Of a DNA stretch of 40,732 bases, positions 39,639 through 40,732 are shown piece by piece. Every line of letters begins with the position of its first letter. The first letter of the stretch is position 1. The translations under genes and the position numbers were made by a program. The notes below the pieces were generated by a model. That model was not told where the DNA came from, ran no database searches, and was given only the letters and a program-made list of their open reading frames with translations. The stretch covers positions 1 to 40,732 of the IMG/VR virus record IMGVR_UViG_3300050821_005588; one strand, 5' to 3'. The stretch is from a virus.

Positions 39639-40732
39639 ATGGCAGACGTTAAATTTTCACAATTTGCAAACGGTGGTCAATTACAAAATGGCGATGTTAT
39701 CGTAGGATTAAGAGGCGGAGTCAATACGCAATTTGATTCTCCAACTGAACCTTCCGGAGATTTTTTATTAAAAGCAGCAAATTTTTCGGATGTTGCTAAT
39801 TCAACAACAGGTATCCAAAATCTTGGCTTAGGAAAAGCTAGTAGTATATTAGTACTTACTGATGCAGATTTTGCAGGTGCTGGTGGAACTTATGTTTTAA
39901 CAAATCCTCCTCCAACAATTATTTCAATGTCAGCTACTTCTCCTGGTAGAAAATTACAGTTACCACCTTCAAATCAAGCAACCTCATTGCAAGAATCTCA
40001 ACAAATTGAACTAATAACAGGCGGTAGCTCACAAGATATAGGAATAAATAATGGAGCAGGAACTTTAATATTTTTAGTAACTGCTGACAGTGCTTGGAGA
40101 GCTATTTCTAATGATAGAACAACATTAGCTGGTTCATGGGACTTTTTGGGAGAAGTTCAAACTATTAACGGATCTCATACCGGAAATGTATTATTAGAAA
40201 GTTCAGCACAAACCATTTATGTATCTAATGACGGTAGTGATGTACCCGCAGTAAATGATGGATCTGTTTTATTTCCATATGCATCATTATCTTATGCATT
40301 AAGTCAGATTACTCCCACATCCAGCACACCATATTTAATTTTAATGCAGGGTATCTTTACAGAAACGAATCTGGCATTAAAACCATGGTGCGCAATTATA
40401 GGTCAAGATTCTGCGTCATTAACTGTAACTGGATCATTAACGCTAGATGCGAGTTGGTCAACAGGTGGTGAACTTACTTTAAATCATTTTTATCAACTTG
40501 CATTTCCTGCTTCTGTAACTTTAGATTTTAACGTTGTAGCGAGTGGCCCCGCATTATTTACTTTTGCGAATAACTTACAAACCGGATCTACCTCATTAAC
40601 CATTACGGGTCATAATACCAATGGTGCTGTATTTTTATATTCGAATAATATTAATTTTAATGGATCTTGGGATATCACATTAAATAACTGTTATGGCGCA
40701 CTTCAAGGTGGAGATACTGGAAATGTAACGGT
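39639..40732 (+). CDS. Second large tail fibre with beta-helix module, 3'-truncated
   Basis: 364 codons visible, open at the right edge. GGAG precedes ATG. N-terminus: MADVKFSQFANGGQLQNGD, VIVGLRGG, the usual virion-anchoring start of such fibres. From about residue 200 it has IYVSNDGSD and SLSYALSQITPTSSTPYLIL, the same beta-helix opening as the 1414-residue fibre. From residue 235 on the proteins are almost identical. The two fibres may bind different receptors with a shared shaft, or be alternative versions. Confidence 0.85.
   Translation, partial: MADVKFSQFANGGQLQNGDVIVGLRGGVNTQFDSPTEPSGDFLLKAANFSDVANSTTGIQNLGLGKASSILVLTDADFAGAGGTYVLTNPPPTIISMSATSPGRKLQLPPSNQATSLQESQQIELITGGSSQDIGINNGAGTLIFLVTADSAWRAISNDRTTLAGSWDFLGEVQTINGSHTGNVLLESSAQTIYVSNDGSDVPAVNDGSVLFPYASLSYALSQITPTSSTPYLILMQGIFTETNLALKPWCAIIGQDSASLTVTGSLTLDASWSTGGELTLNHFYQLAFPASVTLDFNVVASGPALFTFANNLQTGSTSLTITGHNTNGAVFLYSNNINFNGSWDITLNNCYGALQGGDTGNVT
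40341..40732 (+). repeat. Copy 2 of the 392-bp fibre-gene repeat
   Basis: Matches 1881-2272 in register to the last base of the window. Only three amino-acid changes result from about 30 base differences (for example PAS for PAT). The repeat may continue beyond the window. Confidence 0.95.

Noticed and set aside
1-40732. CRISPR array, insertion sequence or integrase
   Set aside because: No regularly spaced repeats, transposase motifs or tyrosine/serine recombinase motifs were found on either strand.

Overview
The window is most of a double-stranded DNA tailed-phage (or prophage) genome with the virion gene order of P22/Sf6-like podoviruses: small and large terminase, portal, scaffold, P22-type coat protein, gp4-like and gp10-like tail-tube proteins, putative ejection proteins, then tail fibres. 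The DNA is AT-rich and genes are tightly packed, with many ATGA stop/start overlaps. The P22-type machinery and signal-peptide-bearing cargo suggest a Gram-negative host. I cannot name the host from the sequence. I see no integrase or classical CI-type repressor, so lysogeny is neither shown nor excluded.

Layout. 1-5183 (+): two tail-fibre genes, the first cut by the window edge, the second a 1414-residue triple beta-helix fibre ending at a strong terminator. 5216-7019 (-): a secreted lipase-like hydrolase and a secreted partner, a cargo pair. 7020-7421: mostly non-coding, with a degenerate tRNA-like element. 7422-10472 (-): early genes, including a Gp157-family protein, a RecT/Red-beta-like annealing protein, several tiny proteins missed by a 60-residue cutoff, and a ribbon-helix-helix (RHH) regulator with its own switch region. 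10473-10797: a structured control region with opposed promoters and hairpins. 10798-12650 (+): replication genes (O-like initiator, P-like helicase loader, VRR-NUC nuclease). 12721-12915 (-): one isolated basic protein with its own terminator. 13068-14289 (+): lysis genes (small membrane protein, GH108-like endolysin, 3TM holin).

14267-19170 (-): an accessory operon of about 18 small, overlapping genes read from one promoter near 19238. It contains a Lar/DUF551 fusion (restriction alleviation), a tandem DUF2829/Tad2-like protein (a family with Thoeris inhibitors), a YopX-family protein, a homing endonuclease, zinc-ribbon proteins, two tiny membrane proteins and many unknowns. This is the best place to look for new anti-defence or host-takeover functions.

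19314-40732 (+): the late operon, read from a good promoter at 19267-19294. It is interrupted by two probable mobile nuclease genes, one with its own strong promoter, and by a small gene broken by an in-frame TGA. Just before scaffold lie a terminator, a promoter candidate and a 180-nt leader with a duplicated motif. The last gene is a second tail fibre, cut by the window end, whose final 392 bases repeat part of the 1414-residue fibre gene, with identical ends and a diverged middle, as expected from gene conversion.
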